From contig CM044306.1 in assembly GCA_024291935.2 (NCBI GenBank), positions 20,841,001 to 20,905,000 of the forward strand: a stretch of DNA of 64,000 bases, read 5' to 3'. Of this stretch, positions 1 to 11,254 are shown piece after piece; within the stretch, counting starts at the first letter, position 1, and each line of letters opens with the position of its first letter. The position numbers were made by a program, and so were the translations under genes. This DNA comes from Okapia johnstoni. Its lineage: Eukaryota; Chordata; Mammalia; Artiodactyla; Giraffidae. A model generated the notes under the pieces. It saw nothing but the letters and a program-made list of their open reading frames with translations. It did no database searches and had not been told where the DNA came from.

Positions 1-772
<772 letters not shown>

Positions 773-1850
773 ATGTTGCCTTGTTTTATGTGTTCTAAAT
801 AACTTTTTTAAATGAAAAAATGTTTTTTGAGTTTTAATGGTGTTATGTGGTTTGTGTATTAATATTGTTCTTGTCCATATCACACCACCAAAGGCTTTTG
901 GACCGTTTAGCATCATGAGCTGAATGGCAGTCACCTTTCGTAAGCGGTTGCAAAGATGGTTCTTTTCTTTGGATCTTGTTTCTAGCCCTCAACTGCTAAG
1001 AGCCTCAGAATTTATATTAACTGAGAAAATGCCCACCTCTTTTAGAGAATTATCCTTTGATGCTGCAGAATCTACTTGTACAAATGCCTTCCTACAGCTC
1101 ACTTGGGTGCTTACCAAAGCCATAGCTTTAAGCCTTTCCAGTCCTCATCAATAGCTTCCTGAAGGTCCGCTTTCCTGTTTCCTTCCACAAAGAGCAGCTT
1201 CTTGAAAACGTAATCATGTATGAGTATGTATTTGTTCACTTACCCTTTTTTATTTTTCATCAGTGTCAGATACCAAGAGTTGTGTTAATGTGTTGAGTGT
1301 ACCTACAGCCACACTTGGATTGTATTGATCCAGAAATAGTCTCCATAGTTAGTTACTGGCTTATGAAATAGTCATTAAAGTGAACATGGCACATATACAC
1401 TTATCTATACTGCCTTTTGTTATAATTAATATTGGATATGTTCTGGTGAGAAATCATCTTTATTGTACAGGGGGAAAAAATACTTTTTTTCCCTGAGTTT
1501 TCCAAAGACAGATCACAAAACTGAAGGAAGTAAATATTCTTGTAAGGGAATATGTAACTTCAAAATGATTAGCTCATTCTAGAAAGAAAATAGCTGGGAA
1601 TTAAGGTTCATTCACTGGAAATTGTTTTACAATAATCAAAACATTTAAAACCTCAAGGCTCAGGATCCCATAGGTCAGAGCCTACCTTTTTGATAAACTC
1701 TAGTAAAGTCTTAGAGACTAGAAGCAAGATAGTTTGTGACACATATGCGTTCTAAAAACTAGAATAGATTTTTACTGAATAGTGGTATAATTGATGGTAT
1801 ATGTTTCTTAAAGGTCCAAATGTAATAAAAAAATGGAAAAAAGAGTCTCA
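773..1850 (+). other. SMARCE1: SMARCE1 3' untranslated region
   Basis: AT-rich sequence with no repeat that I recognise, directly after the SMARCE1 stop codon. It probably ends just beyond the AATAAA at 1824-1829, which is followed by a GT/T-rich element (CAGTGTTTTTAATG). A second AATAAA at about 2143 could serve a longer transcript. Short ORFs inside it have no coding character. Confidence 0.7.
1824..1829 (+). terminator. SMARCE1: poly(A) signal of SMARCE1
   Basis: A canonical AATAAA, about 1.05 kb after the stop codon, with a T/GT-rich downstream element 20-30 bases later. Cleavage is expected near 1845-1850. The AATAAA that overlaps the stop codon (769-774) is unlikely to be the main site. 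Confidence 0.6.
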
Positions 1851-2373
1851 GTGTTTTTAATGCACTAAATATTCTTATGCAAGGCAAGCTTATAATCTTG
1901 TTACAATGTAGTGACAATTTGGAGTGGCATTTCACAGCTGTTAATGAATTTGCTTATCCAGATAAGGTCCTGTCTCACCAAAGTACATAAACTGCTGTAA
2001 GTAAGTTCATTTGTACAAGACACTTGAGAAAATTCGTTTCCTCATATTGTAGTCATGTCACATGGTCTTCAACCCCAAAAGTAGTAAATTTCTACATTCA
2101 CATATGAGAAAAAAGTTTTACACTGAAAAAAAATATGACCAAATAAAGGTAAACCCTTTACTTACATGTAGATAGCTTGTCTATATGGGTAAGACTTGAT
2201 TTATAGTGAATTCACTGCGACTGAGCTCACAGCCTGCAGTGACTATGACTTTGTTCAGCCTCCTGAGAGAGGAGGGAAGGAACAAAGCTGGGAACACCAC
2301 TTGGTACCTGTTTTTTCTGAAAAACACATGAAATCTTTCTCCTGTTTTTTCTGAATCAAAAACTAATTTATCA

Positions 2374-2590
2374 GGGGCTTCTGATGGTGGTCCAGCGGTT
2401 AAGAATCCATCTTCCAAAGCAGGGGAGGCAAGTTCAATTCCTGGTCAGCAAACAGGTCCCACATACCCTGGGGCAACTAAGCCCTCACTGCAGCTACTGA
2501 GCCTGTGCACTCTAGAGCCTGTGCACTCTAGAGCCTGTGCACTGCAGTGAAGACCCAGCACAGCTAAATTTTCAAAAATAAAAATTTTTC
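2374..2590 (+). repeat. CHR-type tRNA-Glu SINE, internal 16-bp tandem
   Basis: It begins GGGGCTTCTGATGGTGGTCC, has a tRNA B-box-like GTTCAATTCCTGG, and ends CAGCACAGCTAAA plus an A-rich tail. Inside, the unit GCCTGTGCACTCTAGA is tandemly repeated (2501-2516, 2517-2532, and a partial copy to 2547), probably replication slippage within the SINE body. Confidence 0.85.
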
Positions 2591-2899
2591 AAAATAATGT
2601 ATTAGTTCTGGGTGTAGGGTATTGTAGGGCTAAGAACTTCAACCAGCTCATCCCTGACAAACTGGATATCCTTTTTAGTACATTGTCAAAACTGGGCAGA
2701 GGAGTGGTTAATGTGGGTGGTAAAACAGTGCTAGATCAAGATTGCTCTGGTATTGAAGTCTCTTAAAAAGATGGAAGTGGTTCCTTTGCTAAGCTGGAGA
2801 TGACAGGGAAAACAAGTCTTTCTAGACTGAGCCTGCCCATGCAATGCTAGAGCAACAGGCTGAAACTAAGATGGGATTTGGCAGCTTTCAACCACAGGG

Positions 2900-3181
2900 C
2901 TGCTGCTGCTGCTGCTGCTGCTAAGTCGCTTCAGTCGTGTCCGACTCTGTGACCCTATAGACGGCAGCCCACCAGGCTCTGCTGTCCCTAGGATTCTCCA
3001 GGCAAGAATACTGGAGTGGGTTGCCATTTCCTTCTCCAGTGCATGAAAGGGAAAAGTTAAAGTGAAGTCGCTCAGTCGTGTCCAACTCTTAGCGACCCCA
3101 TGGACTATAGCCTACCAGGGTCCTCTGTCCATGGGATTTTCCAGGCAAGAGTACTGGAGTAGGGTGCCATTGCCTTCTCCT
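2900..3181 (-). repeat. Bov-A2 SINE, full length, with 11-bp TSD
   Basis: Minus-strand Bov-A2: a (GCT)n tail complement, then two Bov-A units separated by the GAAAGGGAAAAGTTAAAGTG linker. It is flanked by the direct repeat AACCACAGGGC at 2890-2900 and 3182-3192, an intact target-site duplication. Confidence 0.92.
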
Positions 3182-3413
3182 AACCACAGGGCAGGAAAAT
3201 CAAATTAAAATTCCTTCCTGTCAGAGTGATCATGCAGAAAACACCGATGTTTGAGTTGTTTTCCTAGTTTCTTTAAGAAGGTGGCATATGATCAAGATCC
3301 TTGTCTTCAATATTCCAGTAGGCATTGAGCATGTCACCGAAACTCTCTGACCCTCTTTCAACATAAAATAGACTGAACTACTTTCAGTCTCCTTACTTCT
3401 CCACATAGACATG

Positions 3414-3415
<2 letters not shown>

Positions 3416-3444
<29 letters not shown>

Positions 3445-3841
3445 GGCTGCTGCTGCTGCTGCTGCTAAGTCACTTCAGTTGTGTCCGACTCTGTGCAACC
3501 CCATAGACGGCAGCACATCAGGCTCCCCCATCCCTGGGATTCTCCAGGCAAGAACACTGGAGTGGGTTGCCATTTCCTTCTCCAATGCATGAAAGGGAAA
3601 AGTGAAAGTGAAATCACTCAGTCGTGTCCGACTCCCTGTGACCCCATGGACTGCATCCTACCAGGCTCCACTGTCCATGGGATTTTTCAGGCAAGAGTAC
3701 TGGAGTGCACTGGTTCTTAATTGCAGGATGCAGGATCTTTAGTTGCAGCAGGTAGGATCTCGTTCCCTGATCAGGGATCAAACCTGAGCCCCTTGGATTG
3801 AGAACTCGGAGTCTTAGCCTGTGGACCACCAGGGTAGTCCC
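3416..3841 (-). repeat. Bov-A2 nested in a CHR-type SINE
   Basis: A 29-base T tract (3416-3444) is the tail of a minus-strand CHR-type tRNA-Glu SINE whose body resumes at about 3708-3841, ending in GGACCACCAGGGTAGTCCC. Between them (3446-3707) lies a minus-strand Bov-A2 starting with (GCT)n. The younger Bov-A2 appears to have inserted into or beside the older SINE's poly-A tail. Confidence 0.85.
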
Positions 3842-4709
3842 ATAGCCATTATTTTTAATGCATTTGTTTTGAGTATGAATGCATAGAAAGTTTGAGGGCT
3901 TACATTCTTATTCATTTTTAACAACACATGGCAGAGGGGAATCCCCAACAGTCTCCCGGTTTTCTTACAGGAGTTTCAAATGTCATATCTCTCCCCATTT
4001 ATCAACAAGCATGACTTTTTAAGTTGCTCTCCTGCAGTACATGAAAATGATATACTCTGTAAAGCAGAGCTTTCAGGAAAGTAACTAGAAGAAAGCTCAT
4101 TTTAATATATAAACATCCTCTGGAAAAGATAAAGATACTTGATTCAGTATATTTGAAAGAGAATCTGGAGCTTAAATCCCTCCAAATTTTTAGTTTTGAT
4201 CCTTCCCTTTTAGAGACTAGGTTTTAAACCATTGGTGCTGACAGTGTGAAACTCCTATTGCCTGCCATTAAATTGAAGCTGTGGCTTCTCGTGTGAACAG
4301 GCAATGAAGCTGGGATTATACTGTGTTAAATCCTCACTTCAGAAATCATTCCCTTCTACCCCGAAGCACTACCACACACAGTCTCCCTGCCTGGCTTCAA
4401 CAAGGGCGGGAGTTTGATCCTATGGCTTCTCATTGCTGGGCAAAACTTGCTGGAACAACAGATACCTTCTTAATGATTTGCACATCAGAGGGCTCAGTGT
4501 CTTTACAAAAAAAGAAAACAACCCACTGTGTAACAAGCTGAAAGGAACTCTGAGCCTTTTTAGAAGAAATCATGCTGGATTATCATCTGGCTTACAATGA
4601 TGTTTCTTTGATCAACACGGTAGGGGAAATTCTGAGTATAGTCAAAAATATCTACAGGTCTTAGTAATCATAAAACTTTATAAATGTCTTAATATTAGGT
4701 TCAGTTAAT

Positions 4710-5007
4710 GTCAGTTCAGTCGGTCAGTCGTGTCCGACTCTTTGCAGCCCCATGGACTGTGGTACACCAGGCTTCCCTGTCCATCACCAACTCCCGGAGC
4801 TTGCTCAAACTCATGTCCATTGAGTTGGTGATCAACCATCTCATCCTCTGTCATCCCCTTCTCCTCCTGCTTTCAGTCATTCCCAGCATCAGGGTCTTTT
4901 CAAATGAGTCAGTTCTTCACATCAGGTGGCCAAAGTATTGGAGTTTCAGCTTCAGCATCAGTCCCTCCAATGAATATTCAGGACTGATTTCCTTTAAGAT
5001 GGACTAG
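4710..5007 (-). mobile_element. Bov-B LINE 3' fragment (about 300 bp)
   Basis: A minus-strand 3' end of a Bov-B (RTE clade) LINE. It contains the shared Bov-A-like tail TCAGTCGTGTCCGACTC and the diagnostic CATCAGGTGGCCAAAGTATT. It is 5'-truncated, as most Bov-B copies are. Open frames over it are remnants, not genes. Confidence 0.88.
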
Positions 5008-5410
5008 TTAAACCACATGAAATTGCCAATGTAAGTTTTTATCTACAAGATGACAATTTCACCTGGTCTAACATAATAGTTATGCATTTTATAGTCAAAA
5101 TTGTAAGCTCTTAATAGCAGTTTTCTGAGTGTGAAATGATAAGACTTTGGACTTTCCAGGCTGACGCTTCTGTAAAAATTACTGCCTATTATTAAAATCC
5201 CAATTAAGATGCAAATCCTAAACTATCAAGTATTTAACAGCCTAATTTTTAAAATACAACACAATAACAGACAGCTAAATTAACTGGCTTATGTTCACAT
5301 ATTTACCCATTTAGCAGCAAAAACATGTAATTTTTTGCATGTATTCAAGACATATAGGGATGGAAAGTTCCCAAATGATTTAATTGCTTTTTACATAGAA
5401 CCAGGGTCAC

Positions 5411-5595
5411 TAAGAGTCGGACACGACTGAGCAACTTCACTTTCGTTTTCACTTTCATGCATTGGAGAAGGAAATGGCAACCCACTCCAGTGTTCTTGCC
5501 TGGAGAATCCCAGGGACGGCAGAGCCTGGTGAGCTGCCGTCTATGGGGTCGCACAGAGTCAGACACGACTGAAGCAACTTAGCAGCAGCAGCAGA
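5411..5595 (+). repeat. Bov-A2 SINE, 5'-truncated
   Basis: Plus-strand Bov-A2 ending in GACACGACTGAAGCAACTTA and an (AGC)n tail at 5581-5594. Most of the first Bov-A unit is missing; the sequence starts at the end of unit 1. Confidence 0.88.
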
Positions 5596-6290
5596 GACAG
5601 TGACTGCAGATCATGGCCACCTCCCTATATGAGCCATTTGAAAGCCAAGGAAGGCCACCTCAGACTTGACCTTCAGAAGTGGCAAAGACCTTGGGTCAGC
5701 CACCTCACACATCCATCAGCCCCTTGGATAAGACCATTCCCTTCCACAAGTCTTCTAGGATTGTCACCTAAAATGAACACCTCTAATCTTGGCAGGGGGT
5801 GGGGTTGTAGGAAAGGGGGGGTCCATCCTCTCTTAGGACAGCTCACTTCTTGAATTAACTAAAAGTATTTCCTCTCATTGAACTAAAACCTGTCTTTCCA
5901 TTATCTCACCCACCTGGTTCGGCTTCTATACCTTGAAGTCAAAGAGAATAAATGTAATCCTCTTCCAAATAAAAGATCTCTAAATATTTCTTTTTCTTCC
6001 TAAATAACTGAATAGACATATGATCCTATGGATTTCTTAAGACAGTTGAGTCTAGATGGATTATGGTTTTTTATTTTTCCTGAGTCATCAAATGATTAGC
6101 AATACTTCTGTGGACAGTTGTTGTTGAGAAGTAGCTCTGGTTTCAATGAATAATCTAAAGCAAAGAGAAAATAAATCTACAAAAAAGAAAAGAGAGAAAA
6201 AAAATGAAGTGAATGCATATGATAACACTGTTTTAGGCATTTAGGCATCTTTGTGTTGATAGGATGATTTATTTTTGTTGTTCTTATTTT

Positions 6291-6352
6291 CCTTTTTTTT
6301 AAATTGAAGTATAGTTGATTGACAATATCGCATTAGTTTCAGGTGTACCAAA
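6291..6352 (-). repeat. LINE-1 3'-end fragment
   Basis: TTGAAGTATAGTTGATTGAC to CAGGTGTACC behind a T-run. This is the reverse complement of the ruminant L1 3' terminus, seen several more times in this window. The remaining sequence in 5596-7014 shows nothing recognisable apart from the hairpin at 6924-6961. Confidence 0.7.
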
Positions 6353-6923
6353 AGACCTTGGACTATTTCAAGACTGGTGCTCCTTGAGGTCCTGCCATAG
6401 AAAACAATTTCTCTCTTCCAATGTCTCTCCTGATGAACTGGGGGTAAAGGACTATCTCTCTTCTACTCTTGAGGTCTAGACCACCAGAAAGCACGAACGT
6501 TTTCTCTAACAGGATCAAACCCCAGTTCCTCTGCAGTATACTGCACTTAATCAAGGCACAGCACCTCTAGACCTCAGAAACCACCTCTCTGAAGCAAGGA
6601 GGGTTGTTCTGTGATGATCTCACGGTCTTGCCCAGAATGAAAATTTTATAACTGTGTAACATATGCAAACTCTATAAAATGAGGGTCAATATTTTCATAT
6701 GTAGCAAAACAGGGAACAGGCAGGTTCAGTTCATCACAGGCTTGATTTGCATTCCACAGCCACAGTTTTTGTCATTTCTGGGTACTGCCTGTACTATGAT
6801 TACTTAACAGCTTTCTTTGAATCAACTTATTTATTCTGCTTGAATAATTTATTTTACAAGAAAATTTTATATCAGCATACATGCAAAACCATTGTCATAA
6901 AAATATATTTAAGCACAGATATT

Positions 6924-6961
6924 TATTTAAGCATAAACACAGTTATGTTTATGCTTAAATA
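6924..6961. other. perfect 15-bp inverted repeat (hairpin)
   Basis: Left arm TATTTAAGCATAAAC (6924-6938) and right arm GTTTATGCTTAAATA (6947-6961) are exact reverse complements around an 8-base spacer, ACAGTTAT. The sequence is AT-rich and lies outside any repeat I recognise. No function is assigned. Confidence 0.9.
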
Positions 6962-7013
6962 TAAAGTATTTTAAAGAACATTATTTAAGAGCATCATCTA
7001 AAGTAACCTGAAA

Positions 7014-7150
7014 GGGACTTCCCTGGCAGTTCAGTAGTTAAGACGCCATGCTTCCAGTTTGGGTGGGCAGCAAGGGTTCAATCCCTGGTCAGGGAACTAA
7101 GATCCCACATGCCACATGGAGAGGCCAAATAAATAAATAAAAATAAAAGC
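7014..7150 (+). repeat. Short CHR-type tRNA-Glu SINE
   Basis: GGGACTTCCCTGGCAGTTCAG head, TTCAATCCCTGGTCAGGG B box and (AAAT)n tail. Near-duplicate flanks (AGTAACCTGAAAG before, AAAGCACCTGAAGG after) are consistent with a decayed target-site duplication. Confidence 0.82.
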
Positions 7151-7227
7151 ACCTGAAGGATCCCACATAGTAGTCTGGATAAAGCTCTTTGGATTCGACT
7201 GCAATAAAGGGAAGTTATTTTTGTTGT

Positions 7228-7352
7228 TGTTATTCCCTCCCTAAGTCGTGTCCAACTCTTTACAACCCCATGGTCTGCAGTATGCAAGGCTTCCCTGTCC
7301 TTCACTGTCTCCCAGAGTTTGCTCAGATTCATGTCCATTGAGTCAGTGATGA
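7228..7352 (-). mobile_element. Bov-B 3'-end fragment
   Basis: CTAAGTCGTGTCCAACTCTT to CATGTCCATTGAGTCAGTGATG matches the first part of the minus-strand Bov-B 3' end seen at 4710. It is a short, 5'-truncated copy. Confidence 0.78.
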
Positions 7353-7482
7353 AGTTATATTTCCCTTATAATCCCTGGAGTGTCAGGAACTTTGTTTTCT
7401 TAGAAACTCTCCCTGGGTCAATAGCAGCTTACAGCTCAAGAGCAAATTAGTGAAAGTCAATCCCATGATCACCTAATGCTGA

Positions 7483-7595
7483 ATAATAATAAAAGCCAAC
7501 ATTTGTTGGGCACTTACTATAGCCCTTGTGCTTTTCATACTTTTGAATATTATATCTAATTCCTGAAGTCAATATAAGAGTTGATCACTTTACCA
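7483..7595 (-). repeat. MIR relic
   Basis: ATAATAAAAGCCAACATTTG followed by GGGCACTTACTATAGC resembles the reverse complement of the MIR 3' half. It is ancient and diverged. Confidence 0.5.
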
Positions 7596-7901
7596 ATGAA
7601 ATCTATGTTTACAATCTTGGACTCAATCAACTCCTACAAATATTTTTTCTTGTGAAAAAAATAACCTAGCCTCAAGTTGTAGCACAATGTAGTAAATGTT
7701 ATGGAAATTGAAGATTTGTCTTAGGGACTTCATCACTGTGGATCAGTAATCAAAAAGACTCAAGAGAATAGAATCTACTCAGAGATCAGTGTTCTTGTAA
7801 ACAGAGATGTACATATAAAAAGTATTCTTGTTTGAATCCTCACCTCCTTTTCCTCCAGAACTCTCCATACTCCCAAAATAAAAAAATACACCTACATATA
7901 C

Positions 7902-8115
7902 ACACATTTTTTTCTGATTTTTACTTTATATTGGTGTTTAGTTGATTAGCCATGTTGTATTAGTTTCAAATGTATAGTAAAGTGATTCAGTTATATATAC
8001 ACATGTGTCTGTTCTTTTTCAAATTCTTTTCCCAGTTAGGTTATTACAGAATATTGAGCAGAGTTCCCTGTGCTATACAGTAGGTCCTAGTGGTTATCTA
8101 TTTTAAACATAGCAG
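7902..8115 (-). repeat. LINE-1 3'-end fragment
   Basis: Reverse complement of a ruminant L1 3' UTR: a T-run, GTTTAGTTGATTAGCC, TTAGTTTCAAATGTATAG, then CTGTGCTATACAGTAGGTCC and TCTATTTTAAACATAGCAGT. Confidence 0.75.
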
Positions 8116-8348
8116 TGAAACACACACAGATTTAAAACAAATGACTTGTAAATTTTTCCATGATATGAGTTATTCTACTACATGCGGAACTGCCCTCAAG
8201 TCTGATAGGGTGTGTTATGTTTGCATTTTACCCCTGTTGTGGTTTCCTGTCAATCTGTGAGCCTTGGGGAACCTTCTAGAAGACCTCCTTGGTTGAGTCT
8301 CAGAATTTTAGCAAGCACCAACCTCAGATGTCTGTTATGCAGAGTTAT

Positions 8349-8568
8349 TGATGGCTCAGTGGGTAAAAATCCACCTGCAATGCAAGAGACACAGAAGATG
8401 AGGGTTCAATCCCTGGGTCAGGAAGATTCCCTGGAGAACAAAATGGCAACCCACTCCAGTATTCTTGCCTGAAACAATCCTGTGGACAGAAGAGCCTGAT
8501 GGGCTATGGTCCAAAGGGTTGCAAAGAATCAGACACAACTAAACAACTAAGCATGCACACACACTGAC
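8349..8568 (+). repeat. Bov-tA SINE
   Basis: A diverged tRNA-Glu-derived head (GATGGCTCAGTGGGTAAAAA, GGTTCAATCCCTGGGTCAGG) joined to one Bov-A unit (CAACCCACTCCAGTATTCTT) and ending in CACACACA. Confidence 0.9.
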
Positions 8569-8719
8569 TCTCTGAACTTCGCTTGTCTCTTCCTGTGTGG
8601 GTGCCTTGAATGGATCTTCCTCCGCCTCAAAAAACACTCCACATTTCCTGGGACATTAGCTTTAAAATCAAATGTCAGTCAGAGTCTAGGTGGACATTTC
8701 TCAGATTAATGGGGATTAG

Positions 8720-8822
8720 ATTATCCCCAAGGAGGCTGCCAGGCCCCACCCACGCCTACTGAATTAGAGTCTGCCAGGGTGGAGCCTAGGAATCCAGCGC
8801 ATCAAAGTTTTAAGAACCAGCA
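8720..8822 (+). repeat. MER5-type (hAT) relic
   Basis: CAGGCCCCACCCACGCCTAC, ACTGAATTAGAGTCTG and GGGTGGAGCCTAGGAATC resemble the middle of MER5A, an ancient non-autonomous hAT transposon. The termini are decayed. Confidence 0.5.
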
Positions 8823-8827
8823 ATTTG

Positions 8828-8945
8828 GTTTAATCCCCTCATTATCCAAAAGGGGAAACTGAGGCCCAAGAGAAGTAAATGACTCACCTCAGATCCAGCT
8901 GTCTCAGCATCAGGACAAGAATTATCCCTTGCAGTAGATCCTCAG
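8828..8945 (-). repeat. MIR relic
   Basis: GGGGAAACTGAGGCCCAAGA followed by AATGACTCACCTCAGATC is the reverse complement of the MIR core. Confidence 0.6.
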
Positions 8946-9237
8946 GATAGTCAAAAACCCCTCCCAGTCCAGTTGGACTGAACTCTGCCAAGAGTTTGAC
9001 ATCCCCACCATGTGGTACTTTTTCATGTTTTGCTTTATGCCGCTCAACTTAGTAGACCTCACATGGCTAAACCATTACTTGTCTTATCATTGCCAGTGTC
9101 ATCAGAAATCCAAAAACCAGTTGTAACCAGCAAACAGGAGCCTAGAGTTTGATACGCTCTCCAAAAGCAAAACTTGTAAAATCTAACCTAGGAAAACTCG
9201 TAAATTCCATCCTGTAAAAGGATGGAGTTAGCCATGT

Positions 9238-9350
9238 TGAAAGGCAGTGGGGAGGAGTGGCTAAGAACACAGACCTTCATGCAGTTTTGGGTTCAAGTAT
9301 GTTGCCTGATGCCTGGTACGTAGTAAACACTCAATAAAAGCTGGTATGTC
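9238..9350 (+). repeat. MIR relic with internal deletion
   Basis: GAGTGGCTAAGAACACAGAC (tRNA-related head) runs directly into TGCCTGGTACGTAGTAAACA and CTCAATAAAAGCTGG (3' end). The core between them is missing. Confidence 0.55.
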
Positions 9351-9623
9351 GATGATGATGGTAATTCAAGACAGAATACCTGAGCAAACTTGGAAACATC
9401 TAAACCCGTTCAATAGGTGCATCTAAATCCAAAGAAACTCACAGCTTTATCAACTGCAATAGGATTCTAGCTGAAGCAGTGCCGGGTTAACAGACCACAC
9501 AGTCAGCTTGGAGTTAAGAAAAAATAAGCCACTCAAACTGTTGAGATGCCAGGCTCAGAGCTAGGACTTTTGGACACATCATCTTGTTTATCCCTGACCA
9601 CAGCCTTATGAGAAGATAATAGG

Positions 9624-9712
9624 ATATCTTTTTCTTTTTTTTGCTATAGAGTAGGTCCTTGTCAGTTATCCACTTTAAATACAGCAGTCTGTACATGTCA
9701 ATCCCAAACTCC
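9624..9712 (-). repeat. LINE-1 3'-end fragment
   Basis: CTATAGAGTAGGTCCTTGTC to CAGTCTGTACATGTCAATCC corresponds to the inner part of the same L1 3' UTR seen at 7902 and 23291. Confidence 0.65.
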
Positions 9713-9715
9713 CTA

Positions 9716-9860
9716 ACTATAGGATATTCTATTTTATCATTCTTATTTTAAAGATGGAGACTCTGAAGTTCAGGGAAGTTAAAGAACTTGTCCAAGATCA
9801 CACAGTTAATTTATGGTGGAGACAAGATGCCCACCTAGATCTGTCTGACTCCAGTACCAT
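9716..9860 (-). repeat. MIR relic
   Basis: GATGGAGACTCTGAAGTTCA, GAACTTGTCCAAGATCACAC and GATCTGTCTGACTCCAGTAC follow the reverse complement of MIR. Confidence 0.6.
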
Positions 9861-10017
9861 GGGTGACAGATAAAATTCCACCCGTGAGATACAGACTCAT
9901 TGCCAACTGGCCTCCTCTCTTCTTCAACTCTTTTTAAGCACCAATGCTTTTCTCCTAAACCTTAAAATGATTTTTTAAGGAGAAAGGATTAGAAGAAAAT
10001 AACTTCTCTTTAAAGAA

Positions 10018-10216
10018 CACAGACGGTAAAGAATCTGCCTGCAAGCAGCAGTCCAGGATTTGATCCCTGGGTCAGGAAGATCTCCTGCAGAAGGGAATGG
10101 CAACCTACTCCAGTATGCTTGCCTGGAGAATTCCATGGAGAGGGAGCCTGGTGGACTACAGCCCATGGGATCACAAAGAGTCAGACATGACTTAGCAACT
10201 AACACACACATACATG
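10018..10216 (+). repeat. Bov-tA SINE, 5'-truncated
   Basis: It starts inside the tRNA-like head at ACAGACGGTAAAGAATCTGC, continues with TTTGATCCCTGGGTCAGGAA, and ends in GACTTAGCAACTAACACACA. Confidence 0.9.
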
Positions 10217-10616
10217 CACAAACAGACTGATAATCTAGTCATCGCCCAGATATTTGTGTAGATGGAAACATCCACACATATGGCATTCCAAGTCAAAAAC
10301 AGCAGCTCTGTGTGTTTAAATCATTTTGTTGGTATTTTCAGCCTTACAATACAGTTCTCACAGCATACCTAATGAACCATAATCATCGCTCAAAGTATGT
10401 AGCTTAACAACAAATGGGGAGATCCCACCAGGATGGTATCTGTCCTAAACACTCGGTGACCCAGCTGAACCCAACACATCAGCAATAGGCGTCATACGTG
10501 GAAGCAGGGGGCTGATGCAAGTGAGGCACCAGGAAACTCGTGCTTATCAGAATAGCTGCTTTGAGTTGGCTGCCGCCACGCTAATGCACAGAAGATCTGT
10601 ACAGGTCTCCCCTTGT

Positions 10617-10934
10617 ATTTTTTTTAATAATTTATTTATTTTATTTTTGGCTGTGCTGGGTCTTCATCGCTGTGAGGGTTTTCTCTAGATGCAGCGAGCG
10701 GGGGCTACTCTCCAGTTGTGATGCACAGGTTTCTCATTGCAATGAGTTCTCTTGTTGCAGAGCACAGGCTCTAGGGTGCATGGGCTTCAGTAGCTGCGGC
10801 TTCCAGGCTCTGGAGCGCAGGCTGGATAGTTGTGGGTCTCAGGCTCATTTGCTCCAAGGTATGTGGGATCTTCCTGGACCAGGGATTGAACCCTTGTTGG
10901 CAGGTGGATTCTTTACCGCTGAGCCACCAGGGAG
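10617..10934 (-). repeat. CHR-type tRNA-Glu SINE, near full length
   Basis: A T-rich tail (TATTTTTTTTAATAATTTAT), TTTTGGCTGTGCTGGGTCTT, then the SINE body, and the head complement TTTACCGCTGAGCCACCAGG. About 315 bp. The 110-codon open frame across it is repeat-derived. Confidence 0.88.
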
Positions 10935-11037
10935 GAAGACCTCCCCATATATTGATACTAGAATTATTGTAGCAAGATTTTTTTACTGTCACCAGCCACT
11001 TTGAAGGTAAATTTTATGATTTCTGACTTAAGCTCCT

Positions 11038-11254
11038 GTGAAAGTGAAACTTAGTCACTCAGTCATGTCTGACTCTTTGTGACCCTATGGACAGTAGCAC
11101 ACCAGGCTCCTCATTCCATGAAATTCTCCAGGCAAGAATACTGGAGTGGGTTGCCAGTTCCCTTCTCCAGGGGACCTTCCTGACCCAGAGATGGAACCTG
11201 GGTCTCCTCAATTGCAGGCAGATTCTTTACCATCTGAGCCACCAGGGAAGCCCT
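11038..11254 (-). repeat. Bov-tA SINE
   Basis: GTGAAAGTGAAACTTAGTCA (linker and Bov-A end) through GATTCTTTACCATCTGAGCC and ACCAGGGAAGCCC (the head complement). Complete apart from the tail. Confidence 0.9.

Noticed and set aside
924..1154. 76-codon frame after SMARCE1
   Set aside because: It is inside the SMARCE1 3'UTR and has no recognised homology.
2501..2547. Short regular repeat considered as a CRISPR-like array
   Set aside because: Units are directly adjacent without spacers and lie inside a SINE; this is a slippage product in a mammalian genome.
7014..7100. tRNA gene
   Set aside because: tRNA-Glu-like A/B boxes here and in other SINE heads belong to SINEs; no intact cloverleaf.
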